From the NCBI GenBank assembly GCA_016190145.1, contig JACPRD010000115.1, forward strand, positions 1-59,100: DNA of 59,100 nt, in the 5' to 3' direction. How positions within the stretch are numbered: position 1 is the first letter of the stretch; the number at the start of each line of letters is the position of its first letter. Positions 1 to 8,635 of the stretch are shown here, in pieces. Made by a program: the position numbers and the translations under genes. The DNA comes from Planctomycetota bacterium. Its GTDB lineage: Bacteria > Planctomycetota > MHYJ01 > WSZJ01. The notes under the pieces were generated by a model that saw only the letters and a program-made list of their open reading frames with translations, did not search any database and had not been told where the DNA came from.

Positions 1-35
1 AATTATGAATTTTGAATTATTAATTATGAATTTGA
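1..35. repeat. AT-rich degenerate heptamer array
   Basis: Five consecutive seven-base units (AATTATG, AATTTTG, AATTATT, AATTATG, AATTTGA) fill the first 35 bases and may continue outside the window. The composition is almost pure A/T in an otherwise GC-rich sequence. The seven-base period is shared with arrays of other sequence near 12140, 37974-38211 and 49036. No coding function is apparent. Confidence 0.6.
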
Positions 36-74
36 TACGCGTTCGCAAGGTTCATGATTGTCGCCGCGCTTCCA

Positions 75-269
75 TCAATCGACGTCATCGTCGGCGGGCC
101 AGGGCGGACCGAAGTTCCTGGAGAGTTGCTCATCGATGAGCGCGTGGACTCGGCTCAGGAACTCGCTGAGCGATTCGGCCGGGCGGTCCGACGCTTCCGG
201 AAATGCGCCCCTTGCCGGAGGCGGCGGGTTCGAGGCGGCAGATCCGCGTGGTACCTCAGGGCCGGTCAT
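75..269 (-). CDS. hypothetical small protein (64 aa)
   Basis: An ATG-initiated frame of 64 residues, with a Pro/Ala-rich first half and a more helical second half (around SLSEFLSRVHALIDEQL), ending in an acidic tail. It lies 36 bases downstream of the minus-strand zinc-ribbon gene and could be co-transcribed with it. I see no Shine-Dalgarno before the ATG and recognise no family. The overlapping plus-strand frames look less protein-like (Arg-rich). It may be spurious. Confidence 0.3.
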   Translation of the reverse strand: MTGPEVPRGSAASNPPPPARGAFPEASDRPAESLSEFLSRVHALIDEQLSRNFGPPWPADDDVD

Positions 270-305
270 GGAGAAGAGTGTAGCGAGGTTTCACTCAGGT
301 GACCC

Positions 306-572
306 TCAACCTTGCTGGTCCCGTCGCCTGACGGTGACCCCACAAGATGGGCAGTACAACCCGAGGCTGTTCACGAAAGACAAGATTCTCCTGCAGGTTG
401 TGCAGATGTCCTCTCGAATCGAAAACGGCTCCGCAGAAGCACCGCACCATCGGCAGAATTGAACGGGGCAACGACGCCGATCCTGTCCGCAGCAGCGGCA
501 CTGCCTGAGCCATCGGGTCAGGAAGAACATCGTTGGGAAGAGGATGAGAAACAGCAACCAATAAGGGCTCAC
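306..572 (-). CDS. small membrane-anchored zinc-ribbon protein
   Basis: A protein of about 88 residues with one N-terminal membrane segment (SPYWLLFLILFPTMFF, residues 2-17) followed by four Cys clusters (CRCC, CPVQFCRWC, CTTC, CPSC), the pattern of one or two zinc ribbons facing the cytoplasm. The frame stays open further upstream to a TTG at 611. I chose the GTG at 572 because AGGAG lies nine bases before it and the membrane segment then starts the protein; the TTG has no ribosome site. Its role is unknown. Confidence 0.6.
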   Translation of the reverse strand: MSPYWLLFLILFPTMFFLTRWLRQCRCCGQDRRRCPVQFCRWCGASAEPFSIREDICTTCRRILSFVNSLGLYCPSCGVTVRRRDQQG

Positions 573-659
573 TTCGAGGTTCTCCTGAGAGACCGACGCT
601 CTGAACGGCAAAGTCCGGGAGGGGGGAAGGCCAGGGTGGAGTCAGGCGCCATGCTTGTC

Positions 660-848
660 GCAGTATCCGTTTTCATCTCTTTCGATCCGTGACCCCGCCG
701 TTCTTATCCGGCTTTCATCCTGCATTTTACGCGCACTCGGACCAGTCCGCGATTCAACAGAGCCCGATCGCGGGACCGCTGCCGCGAGGGATGAGAAGAG
801 ATAGAAACGACGGGGTCGCGGATGAAAACGGGTGAAAAGGGATACTGC
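660..848. repeat. long imperfect palindrome, intergenic repeat family, copy A
   Basis: The gap 573-984 holds no convincing gene. Most of it is a 189-bp element with inverted ends: it starts GCAGTATCCGTTTTCATC and ends with the near reverse complement (GGGTGAAAAGGGATACTGC). The outer arms pair over roughly 49 bases (660-708 with 800-848), with some mismatches. A diverged copy lies at 21199-21432 and a relative at 20988-21090. There is no transposase; it could be a MITE-like remnant or a structured intergenic repeat. Confidence 0.7.
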
Positions 849-984
849 GCCCGCGAAGTCGGGAGCTTCTCTCGCCTCGACCGGGAGGAAAGCCTAGCCC
901 GGAGTCCGCGGGATTTCACCGAACCTTTTTCCCGGCCGTCCTATTGAGAGGGTACAGCGCCGACGTCAAGGAAAGGACAGTCTC

Positions 985-2232
985 ATGGGTTGCGACGTAA
1001 TTCGTGAACAGCTAACAGATTACGTTAAGAACGAGCTTGGGCGGGAAGACGCCGAACTCGTCGCGAACCACCTGACGTCGTGCGCGGAATGCAGAAATAC
1101 GGAGGCCGAAACGAAAAAAAGTTTCGGCCTTCTTCATTTGTTGGCGCCCGTTAGCCCTTCGCAGGACGTGTGGAGCCGGATCCAGGCCAATCTCGACGGG
1201 GTGGAAGTCGGTCAGTCCCATTCTTACTCGTATAGTAAACCCTTTGCGGCCCAGTACTTCGGTCTTGCCGCCGCCGCCGTCCTGCTGGTCGCCGTCACCG
1301 CGGTCGCCCTCTTCAAAGTCCCCGCCACCACCCCCGAGACCCAGGCCACCGCGAAAATCGAGCGCCTGGGTGATGGCGTCGCCATCCACCGGATCGTCGA
1401 TGGGAAACGCGAGGCGCTCGCTGAGGGCGCTTCCATCAGGCAAGGTGAGACGATCACCATGGAGCCCGGCGCCGCCGCAATTTTCAGCATGGCAGGGGTC
1501 GGGCGGTTCCGGTTGAGCGGGGGATCGGTGCTGCGGATCACGGGGGACCGGTCGCTTGAGCTGGAGCAGGGCGAGGTGATTGCCGACGTCGTGCCAGGAG
1601 GACGCGGGTTTACGATTCAGACGAAGGATGCGCGCGCGACGGTGCTGGGGACGCTGTTCCGGGTGTTTGCGGCCGAGGGGCGCACGGCGCTGACGGTCGC
1701 GCGGGGGACGGTGAGTTTCGGCAATGCGCAGGGGAGCGTCGCGGTGGGCGCGGGTTCGCAATCGGTGGCGCTCACGGGTTCAGGACCCTGCGAGCCGGTG
1801 GCGCTGGAGCCCGGGGCGGCCGACTGGGACCTGTTCCGATCCGTCGCGCCCGGCCCGGACGTCCACGTCGCGATTCCCGACTTCCCCAAGCCCGGAAACG
1901 TGCCCTTCCAGATCGTCCTCTCCTCCGATTCAACCGTTCGCTGCGATGCGCGCCTCTCCGACAGGACGTACCTCCTGCTCACGCTGACGGATCCGTCGGG
2001 AACCGTCCATGTCGAGCGCGTTGCGGCGGCGGCGGTCGCTGTCCAGGGAACCGTCACGAACGGAAGCGCCCTGATCGATCCCGAACATCCGCTCGCCTGG
2101 TCCGGGAATCTCAACCGCCTGACGACGCCCGGGACGTGGACCGTGAGCGCGACCTACGCGAGCGCGGGCGAGGGCGAGAACTGGGGCGGGTTCGCAGAGT
2201 CCCCGGCCGTCAGATTCGAGATCCGGCGATGA
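985..2232 (+). CDS. zinc-finger / FecR-domain transmembrane regulator
   Basis: A 415-residue protein in three parts. The N-terminus has a zinc-binding anti-sigma-like motif (Cys4, then H-x3-C-x2-C in NHLTSCAEC, about residues 28-36). One membrane helix follows (about residues 86-108). Beyond it lies a FecR-type beta-rich domain (about 120-250) and a C-terminal beta domain. Known FecR proteins with this layout hold an ECF sigma factor at the membrane and respond to periplasmic signals. No sigma factor gene is adjacent in this window, so the partner must lie elsewhere or be absent. The start is the ATG at 985, preceded by AAGGAAAGGA. Envelope genes follow after a 69-base gap. Confidence 0.85.
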   Translation: MGCDVIREQLTDYVKNELGREDAELVANHLTSCAECRNTEAETKKSFGLLHLLAPVSPSQDVWSRIQANLDGVEVGQSHSYSYSKPFAAQYFGLAAAAVLLVAVTAVALFKVPATTPETQATAKIERLGDGVAIHRIVDGKREALAEGASIRQGETITMEPGAAAIFSMAGVGRFRLSGGSVLRITGDRSLELEQGEVIADVVPGGRGFTIQTKDARATVLGTLFRVFAAEGRTALTVARGTVSFGNAQGSVAVGAGSQSVALTGSGPCEPVALEPGAADWDLFRSVAPGPDVHVAIPDFPKPGNVPFQIVLSSDSTVRCDARLSDRTYLLLTLTDPSGTVHVERVAAAAVAVQGTVTNGSALIDPEHPLAWSGNLNRLTTPGTWTVSATYASAGEGENWGGFAESPAVRFEIRR

Positions 2233-2301
2233 ACCGGAAGTCCTCCCGCGGCGTCCCACCTGATAGCATCCGGCCCCACCGGAGCCAATCAAGAGGGACC
2301 C

Positions 2302-4419
2302 ATGGATCTTAGCCCGATCGTCGGAAAGATCGACGTCATCCGCAGGCGAGTCCGCTCGCTCATCCTCGTGGACGGTTTCAGCCGCGCCCTTCTCCTCGCC
2401 TTCGCGTGCGCCGTCCTCACCTTCCTCATCGATTACTTCGTCCCCAAAGTCCCCCTCCAGGTCCGCTTCACACTCCTCGTCGTCTCCCTCGGGTCCGTCG
2501 CGTGGGCCATCTGGCGGTACGTCGCCTACCCGCTGGGCGTGCGCATCACCGACGACGACATCGCGCTCTGCGTCGAAAAACAGTACCCCGACCTGAACGA
2601 CCGGCTCATTTCCGCCATCCAGCTCTCGCGCGAAGGACCCCAGTACGCGCGATTCAATTCGCCGCAGCTCGTCGACTCCCTCGTGGCCGAGGCGCTTCGC
2701 GAGTCCGGCAACCTCGATTTCTCTCCCGTCATTTCGGGCGCCACGACGCGCAAGCTCGCGCTCTGGACCGCGGTGGCGGCGGCGGCTCTGGCGGGGATCG
2801 GGATCTGGCAGAAGGATGCCGTCCGGATCTGGGCGCTGCGGCTCGTGAGCGACTCGGTCCAGTGGCCGAAGAAGACGCGGATCGCAGTGGTGAGCCCCGC
2901 GGCGCGCGAGGTCACGGTCGCCAAGGGCGACGACCTCACCGTCGAGATCGAGACGAGCGGCGTCCTGCCGAAGAAGGCCACGCTCTACTACCGCTTCTCC
3001 AGCGCCGGCGAACCCGTGCAACGGCCCATGCGCGCGGAGGGCGGCGGCAAGTTCCGCTTCGATTTCCCCAAGGTCATCGAGCCCGTCGAGTTCTGGATCG
3101 AGGCGGGCGACGACGAGACTGAGACGTACAAGGTGGCGGTCCTGAATCCGCCGACGGTCGAGAAGGTGACGCTGCTCTACGATTACCCGGATTACACGGG
3201 GCTCAAGGACACGAGCCCGACGGCGCCCGTGGAAGACGGGAACATCGTGGCGCCGGTGGGAACAAAGGTAAAGGTCTCCGCCTGGACGAACCTCGACATC
3301 GCGCAGGCCAAAATCCTGGTCGGGGCGCGGGGCGAAGAAGACATCCGGGACATCGAGGTGCGGGCGAACGCGCAGGGGCAGCCGCGCGTGGTCATGGCCG
3401 AAGTGGATGTCCGCACGAACACGCATTACGCGCTCTGGCTCAAGGCCACCAACGGGCTTCAGACGAGCTCCCCCGTGCGGTACTCGATCAAGGCGACCGA
3501 GGACAAGGCTCCCGAGATCCGCATCTCCGAGCCGAACGCCGACAAGCACGCCACCCCCCAGGCCATGATCCCGCTTCGCGTCGCCACCATCGACGACTTC
3601 GGCGTCACCGAGCTGAAGCTGATCATCCGGACCAACGCGCCGAACAAGCCCGAGCAGGTGGTGCCGCTCGACGCGTTCAACACGGAGAGCTATCCGGCGA
3701 AGCGGATCGACACGGAGTACGTGTTCGACATGGCGACGCTGGGATTCAAGGAAGGGACGGTCGTGCAGTATCAAGTGGTGGCGAAGGACGGCCGGGAGAT
3801 TCCGCAGGCGAACGAGACGAAGTCGCGGGTCTTCCAGTTCACGATCATCAAGCGCGAGGACATGCTGAAGCGGATCGAGGACATGCTGGCGCGGATCCGG
3901 GAGGAGCTGCGGCGGATCATCGCGTTTCAGGAGAGCGGCCGGGCGGACACGAACCGGCTGATGGACGTGCTGGGCAAGAAGGACCTTCTCGAGACGATGG
4001 AGCGCCAGGCGGTGAACGCCGCGGGGGCGAACCAGCGGCGGATCACGCAGCACCTCGAGCGCGTGCTGCGCGAGTTCGAGGAGATCGTGAAGGACATGAA
4101 ATACAACAAGCTGTTCGAGGGCTCGGCGGAGAACAAGCTGAAGAAGCCCGAGGACATGCTGCGGGCGCTGGCGGTGACGAAGTCTCCGGACGTGGCGACG
4201 CTGATTTCGCAGGCGGCGAGTCTCGCGCAGGGATCGGACCGGTTCGACAAGCTGGCGAAGACGGACACGGACCAGGAGGAGATTCTGAACGATCTCAACA
4301 CGATCCTGGCGCTTCTGACGGAGTACGAGACGTACATGGAGGTCGTGAGGCACGTCCGGGAGCTGTTGAACAACGCGATCCGCAACCGCGACGAGATGCG
4401 GAAGATTCAACCGAAGTAA
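2302..4419 (+). CDS. DUF4175-like membrane protein with C-terminal coiled coil
   Basis: A 705-residue protein. Two membrane helices near the N-terminus (about residues 27-45 and 55-75) and a third near 150-168 leave a long C-terminal part, probably periplasmic: first beta-rich modules (about 190-510), then a helical coiled-coil tail rich in E, R and K (about 515-700). This arrangement resembles DUF4175-type proteins, which elsewhere carry a Q-rich coiled tail in the same chain; here the tail appears to continue as the next gene. The start has AGAGGG upstream. It is followed after 24 bases by the coiled-coil gene, so the two are probably co-expressed. The molecular role is unknown; the family assignment is from memory. 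Confidence 0.7.
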   Translation: MDLSPIVGKIDVIRRRVRSLILVDGFSRALLLAFACAVLTFLIDYFVPKVPLQVRFTLLVVSLGSVAWAIWRYVAYPLGVRITDDDIALCVEKQYPDLNDRLISAIQLSREGPQYARFNSPQLVDSLVAEALRESGNLDFSPVISGATTRKLALWTAVAAAALAGIGIWQKDAVRIWALRLVSDSVQWPKKTRIAVVSPAAREVTVAKGDDLTVEIETSGVLPKKATLYYRFSSAGEPVQRPMRAEGGGKFRFDFPKVIEPVEFWIEAGDDETETYKVAVLNPPTVEKVTLLYDYPDYTGLKDTSPTAPVEDGNIVAPVGTKVKVSAWTNLDIAQAKILVGARGEEDIRDIEVRANAQGQPRVVMAEVDVRTNTHYALWLKATNGLQTSSPVRYSIKATEDKAPEIRISEPNADKHATPQAMIPLRVATIDDFGVTELKLIIRTNAPNKPEQVVPLDAFNTESYPAKRIDTEYVFDMATLGFKEGTVVQYQVVAKDGREIPQANETKSRVFQFTIIKREDMLKRIEDMLARIREELRRIIAFQESGRADTNRLMDVLGKKDLLETMERQAVNAAGANQRRITQHLERVLREFEEIVKDMKYNKLFEGSAENKLKKPEDMLRALAVTKSPDVATLISQAASLAQGSDRFDKLAKTDTDQEEILNDLNTILALLTEYETYMEVVRHVRELLNNAIRNRDEMRKIQPK

Positions 4420-4443
4420 ACCGGGGGATTCGGAGAGACGCTC

Positions 4444-7425
4444 ATGAAACGGCATTTCGGGCTTCTCGGCGTGATGGCGGCGCTTGCGCTGAACATCGCC
4501 GTGTACATCCACGCGGACGATGACCGTCAGAAGACGTTCCTGACGGAGCGCGAGCAGGAGCTTCAGAAGAAGATCTCGGACCTGAAGGAAAAGATGCGCC
4601 GCGTCGCGGGGCAGCTCGAGAAGAAGGAGCCGCAGTCGGCGGCGAAGCTGCACGAGGGGCTGCAGAAGCTGGACGGCGCGCTCGTCGAGGACGACATCCA
4701 GGCGGTGATCAACCTGCTGAAGGAAGGGCAGATCGGCATCGCGATCGACAAGCAGGAGGAGCTGATCGCCGACCTGAAGGCGATTCTCGACCTCCTGGAG
4801 GACCGGAACAACGAGAAGGATCTCGCGGCGAAGCTGGCGAAGATCCGGGCGATGATCAAGGAGATGAAGAGCGTCATCGACAAGCAGGAATCGATCTCGA
4901 GAGAGACGTCGAAGATGAACGAGGAGCGGGAGCGGGACGTCGCCGACATGAAGAAGGCGCTGGACGAGGCGATGAAGGAGCAGAAGGAGCTGTCGGACGC
5001 GCTGAAGGGCGCGGACACGGAATCGATGGAGAAGGAGATCGAGCAGGCGACGAAGGACCTGGAGGCGCTGAAGGCCGAGCAGGACAAGCTGGCGGAGGAG
5101 ACGAAGAACTCGCAGTCGCCGGAGGTGCGGGATCTGGCGGACGCGGTGAAGGGTCTGAAGGACCTGATCAAGAAGCAGGAGGAGGCGATCGCGCGGGCGA
5201 AGGCGGCGGCGGAGAACGAGCAGCTGCTGAAGGAGGCGATCGAGTCGATCGACAAGCTGCAGAAGGACGAGACGGCGATCCAGGAGCGGACGAAGGAGGC
5301 GGCGGCGGAGGATTCGGCCCAGAAGATGGGGTCGATCCAGAAGGCGCAGGAGAAGGCGGCCAAGGAGGCCGGCAAGGTCGGGGACAAGCTGGGCCAGCTG
5401 CAGGACAGCGACAGCGCGAAGAAGGCGAAGAAGGCGGTGGCAGACGCGAAGAAGGCGATGGACAAGGCGGCGAAGGACCTCGAGGACGAAACGCCGGCGC
5501 TCGCGCAGGCGAACGAGGCGAAGGCCGCCGAGGCGCTCGCCCAGGCGAAGGAAGCCCTTCAGAAGGAACTCGCCGCCACGCAGGCCGGGCGCGAAAAGGA
5601 CCTTGCGGACCAGGCGAAGGCGCAGAAGGACCTGGCCGGGCAGACGAAGGACATGGCGGGCAAGATGCAGGCGGCGGGGGAGAAGTCCTCGAGCCCGTCG
5701 GTCAAGGACGCGATGAAGCAGGCGGGCGAGCAGGCGAAGGGCGCCAGCGGGGACATGAACAAGGCGGAGCAGGAGCTGTCGAAGCAGAATCCGGGCGCGG
5801 CGAAGCCGAACCAGGACCAGGCGCTGAACGCGCTGAACCAGGCGAAGGACAAGCTGGAGAACCTGGAGAAGCAGCTGGCGCAGAAGGACGCGAAGGCGAC
5901 GGAGAAGCTCGCCGAGAAGCAGCAGGACCTGCAGAACAAGGCGCAGGACCTGTCGCGCAAGATCGGCGACATGGCCCAGAAGTCGCAAAAGGGGTCGGAG
6001 GAGCGCAAGAACGCGGACCAGGCTTCCAAGAGCACTTCCAAGGCCGGCCAGGAGATGGCGGGCGCCCAGGAGAGCATGTCGGGCGGGAAGTCGGGGGAGG
6101 CGCAGGAGCAGCAGCAGCAGGCGAGCCAGGATCTGGCGAAGGCGGCCGAGGCTTTGAAGGGGATGAAGAAGCAGCTCGGGAAGAAGAAGGAAGACAACGA
6201 GAAGAAGGCGAAGGAGGTCAAGGAGAAGCAGGCAGCGCTCGAGAAGAAGATGAAGGATCTGGCGGAGAAGATGGACGAGGCCGCGAAGAAGCAGGCGGCG
6301 AGCGATCCGCAGTCGTCGGGATCGATGAGCAAGGCCGGGCAGAAGACGCAGCAGGCCTCGCAGGAGATGAACAAGGCCGGCAAGCAGATGGAACAGAAGG
6401 ACAACCAGAGCGCGCAGCAGAATCAGGACCAGGCCCAGAAGGCGCTGGAGGAGGCGAAGAAGGAGCTGGACAAGCTGACGCAGCGCGAGCTGACGGAGGA
6501 GCAGAAGAGGCGGCTGGAGCAGCTTCGCGAGCGGCAGCGGGAGCTCGAGGAGAAGCTGAAGAAGATGACTGAGGAGACGAAGGCGATTCCCGAGAAGAAG
6601 TCTGCGGACTCGATGGAGAAGGCGAAGGGGTCGATGGGTCAGGCGGGGCAGAGCCAGGAGAAGAAGAACACCCAGCAGGCGCAGGAGGACAGCGAGAAGA
6701 CGGAGGAGGACCTGAAGCAGGCGCTGGAGGACCTGGAGGAGGCGGAGCGGCAGTACGCGCAGCAGCTTCAGGAGGAGCAGCTTCAGCAGATCGAGAACGG
6801 GCTTCAGGAGTTGCTGCAGAAGCAGCAGAAGATCAACGAGGAGACCCGCCGGCTGGACGCGATCAAGGTGAAGGTGGGCGACTTCGAGCGCAAGGAGCTG
6901 ATCGAGGTCAAGAAGCTGGCGAAGGAGCAGGATGAGATGTCGAAGGCGACCGAGGAGTTCCGGAAGAAGCTGGAGGAGGAGGGGTCGCAGGTTTACACGT
7001 GGGTGCTCGAGACGGTGCGGGACGACATGGGCACGGTTTCGGGGCAGCTCAACAAGCAGGACACGGGCGAGTACACGCAGGACATCGAGAACGACATCGA
7101 GGCGCGCCTGAAGGAGCTGATCCAGGCTCTTCAGAAGGAGCGCGCCCGGCGCAAGAAGCAGCAGCAGAACCAGGGGGGCGGCGGCGGGGGCGGCCCGCTG
7201 GTGCCGGACATCGCGGAATTGAAGCTCCTGAGGATCATGCAGGTGCAGCTCAAGTCGAAGACGGAGCGGTTCGCGAAGGACACGACGACCGAGGCGGTGA
7301 AGGAGCTGGATCCCGTGCAGAAGACGATTCTGGCGCGGCTCCGTGCGGAGCAGGGGCGGATCGCGCAGCTCACCCGGAACTTCACGGAGAAGATCAAGAA
7401 GAAGATGCAGGAAGGGGGACGATAA
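4444..7425 (+). CDS. giant secreted Q/K/E-rich coiled-coil protein
   Basis: A 993-residue protein starting with a signal peptide or membrane anchor (LLGVMAALALNIAVYIHA). Nearly all of the rest is predicted coiled coil made of A, K, E, Q and D with very few aromatic residues. Four related blocks of about 100 residues start near residues 417, 520, 620 and 719, each containing a variant of S-x-SKAGQ-x-x-QQAS-x-x-MNKA followed by Q-rich and K-rich helices. A run of seven glycines (about 912-918) separates the coil from a C-terminal domain of about 70 residues with normal composition. It sits between the DUF4175-like gene and the acidic secreted paralogs. A structural, envelope-spanning role is inference. 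Confidence 0.85.
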   Translation: MKRHFGLLGVMAALALNIAVYIHADDDRQKTFLTEREQELQKKISDLKEKMRRVAGQLEKKEPQSAAKLHEGLQKLDGALVEDDIQAVINLLKEGQIGIAIDKQEELIADLKAILDLLEDRNNEKDLAAKLAKIRAMIKEMKSVIDKQESISRETSKMNEERERDVADMKKALDEAMKEQKELSDALKGADTESMEKEIEQATKDLEALKAEQDKLAEETKNSQSPEVRDLADAVKGLKDLIKKQEEAIARAKAAAENEQLLKEAIESIDKLQKDETAIQERTKEAAAEDSAQKMGSIQKAQEKAAKEAGKVGDKLGQLQDSDSAKKAKKAVADAKKAMDKAAKDLEDETPALAQANEAKAAEALAQAKEALQKELAATQAGREKDLADQAKAQKDLAGQTKDMAGKMQAAGEKSSSPSVKDAMKQAGEQAKGASGDMNKAEQELSKQNPGAAKPNQDQALNALNQAKDKLENLEKQLAQKDAKATEKLAEKQQDLQNKAQDLSRKIGDMAQKSQKGSEERKNADQASKSTSKAGQEMAGAQESMSGGKSGEAQEQQQQASQDLAKAAEALKGMKKQLGKKKEDNEKKAKEVKEKQAALEKKMKDLAEKMDEAAKKQAASDPQSSGSMSKAGQKTQQASQEMNKAGKQMEQKDNQSAQQNQDQAQKALEEAKKELDKLTQRELTEEQKRRLEQLRERQRELEEKLKKMTEETKAIPEKKSADSMEKAKGSMGQAGQSQEKKNTQQAQEDSEKTEEDLKQALEDLEEAERQYAQQLQEEQLQQIENGLQELLQKQQKINEETRRLDAIKVKVGDFERKELIEVKKLAKEQDEMSKATEEFRKKLEEEGSQVYTWVLETVRDDMGTVSGQLNKQDTGEYTQDIENDIEARLKELIQALQKERARRKKQQQNQGGGGGGGPLVPDIAELKLLRIMQVQLKSKTERFAKDTTTEAVKELDPVQKTILARLRAEQGRIAQLTRNFTEKIKKKMQEGGR

Positions 7426-7439
7426 CCATGGAGACGACC

Positions 7440-8141
7440 ATGTTCTGGAAAACGCTCGCTGCCGGGCTGCTGGGGTTCGCGCTCACGGTTCCGTCGATGG
7501 CGGAGCCCGACGAGGAGTTCCCGGAGGGGCCGAAGGTCGAGGAGAAGGAGGACCTGCCGGACAGCGACGAGGAGGAGATGGAGGAGGAGGAGATCGACGT
7601 TCTCGAGACGCTGGAATCGGTGATCGGGAAGATGAAGGATGCGGAGGCGGCGCTGGCGGCCGCGAACGGGTTCATCGCCACCGACAAGGAAGGGAAGGCC
7701 ATTGAGAATCTCGACAAGCTCCTGACCTCGAAGGACCTGCAGGACAAGGCGATCCGGGAGATGTCGAAGATTTTCGACGGCTCGAAGGACAACCAGCAGC
7801 AGGCGATCGGCGAGATCGAGAAGCTGATCAAGGCGGCCAAGGAGCAGCAGGGGCAGGGGCAGCAGTCGAAGCAGAATCAGAAGCAGAAACAGGACCAGAA
7901 GCCCCAGGATCCGAAGAACAGCAAGTCGAACAACCCTGCGACGAAGCCGTACGATCCCTCCGCCAACACTCCCGACAGCCTCCAGACCGAAAGAGCCGCA
8001 AATTTGGGAGATAAATGGGGCAACCTCCCTGATAGACTGAGGGACGAGTTGAGCCAGGCGGAAGACGACTTCCGTAACGCCCGGGGAGACTACAGGACCA
8101 AGCTGCACGACTACTTCCGGGTGGTCGGGAGCAACGACTAG
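7440..8141 (+). CDS. secreted acidic, Q-rich protein, paralog 1
   Basis: 233 residues: a signal peptide ending near PSMAEPDEE, an extremely acidic stretch (about residues 23-50), a helical domain (about 50-145), a Q/K/N-rich linker (about 145-175) and a conserved C-terminal helical module (ANLGDKWGNLPDRL onward). An in-frame ATG twelve bases earlier (7428) is possible. I prefer 7440 because it aligns with the start of the paralog and has GGAG six bases upstream. The last ~180 bases use codons uncommon in the neighbours (AGA, AAT, TTG, GGA, GAT, AAA). The homologous gene next to it is interrupted. Function unknown; acts in the periplasm if the signal is used. Confidence 0.85.
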   Translation: MFWKTLAAGLLGFALTVPSMAEPDEEFPEGPKVEEKEDLPDSDEEEMEEEEIDVLETLESVIGKMKDAEAALAAANGFIATDKEGKAIENLDKLLTSKDLQDKAIREMSKIFDGSKDNQQQAIGEIEKLIKAAKEQQGQGQQSKQNQKQKQDQKPQDPKNSKSNNPATKPYDPSANTPDSLQTERAANLGDKWGNLPDRLRDELSQAEDDFRNARGDYRTKLHDYFRVVGSND

Positions 8142-8221
8142 GAATTCCGTGAAAAACTGAACGTCCGGACGGTTTCGGGCGTCTAAGAACTGACGATCGC
8201 GAACTTTCGGAGGGAACGGAA

Positions 8222-8635
8222 ATGACGTGGAAACTGGTGCTGTCGGGCGTTCTCGGCCTGGCCCTGGGCTTCCCCGCATGGGCGGAGCCGGACGAAGAGT
8301 TCCCCGAAGGTCCGAAGCCCGAGGAGAAGGAGGCGTTGCCGGAGTCGGACGAAGAAGAGATGGAGGAGGAGCAGATCGACGTCCTCGGCACGCTGGAGTC
8401 GATTATCGGCAAGATGAAGGACGCCGAGGACCACCTCGCGAAAGCCGGCTCCTGGAAGGCGACCGACGCGCAGGGGAACGTGATCGACGACGTCAACAAG
8501 CTGATCAACGCGCAGGACCTGCAGAACAAGGCCATCCAGGAAATGAACCGGATTTTCGACGGCAGCAAGAAGGAACAGCAGACCGCCATCTCCGAGATTG
8601 AGAAACTCATCAAGGCGGCCAAGGAAAGTTCCTGA
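8222..8635 (+). CDS. secreted acidic protein, paralog 2, N-terminal part up to an in-frame TGA
   Basis: 137 residues that align end to end with the first two thirds of the preceding gene: signal peptide ending near AWAEPDEE, acidic run with DEEEMEEE, and the helical core ending in EIEKLIKAAKE. The ribosome site GGAGGGAACGGAA lies just before the ATG. The frame stops at TGA 8633-8635, exactly where paralog 1 enters its low-complexity linker. The conserved C-terminal module continues in the same frame after the TGA (8636-8926). Either the gene makes a shortened product, or the TGA is read through, or it is a recent mutation or base-call error. Confidence 0.8.
   Translation: MTWKLVLSGVLGLALGFPAWAEPDEEFPEGPKPEEKEALPESDEEEMEEEQIDVLGTLESIIGKMKDAEDHLAKAGSWKATDAQGNVIDDVNKLINAQDLQNKAIQEMNRIFDGSKKEQQTAISEIEKLIKAAKESS

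Noticed and set aside
1930-5988. 1352-residue open frame on the minus strand across the DUF4175-like and coiled-coil genes
   Set aside because: Leu/Arg-only composition is the antisense image of Lys/Glu/Gln codons; the plus-strand genes have signal peptides, ribosome sites and domain structure.
7428-7439. Upstream ATG for paralog 1
   Set aside because: Possible, but the ATG at 7440 aligns with the paralog start and has the better-spaced GGAG.
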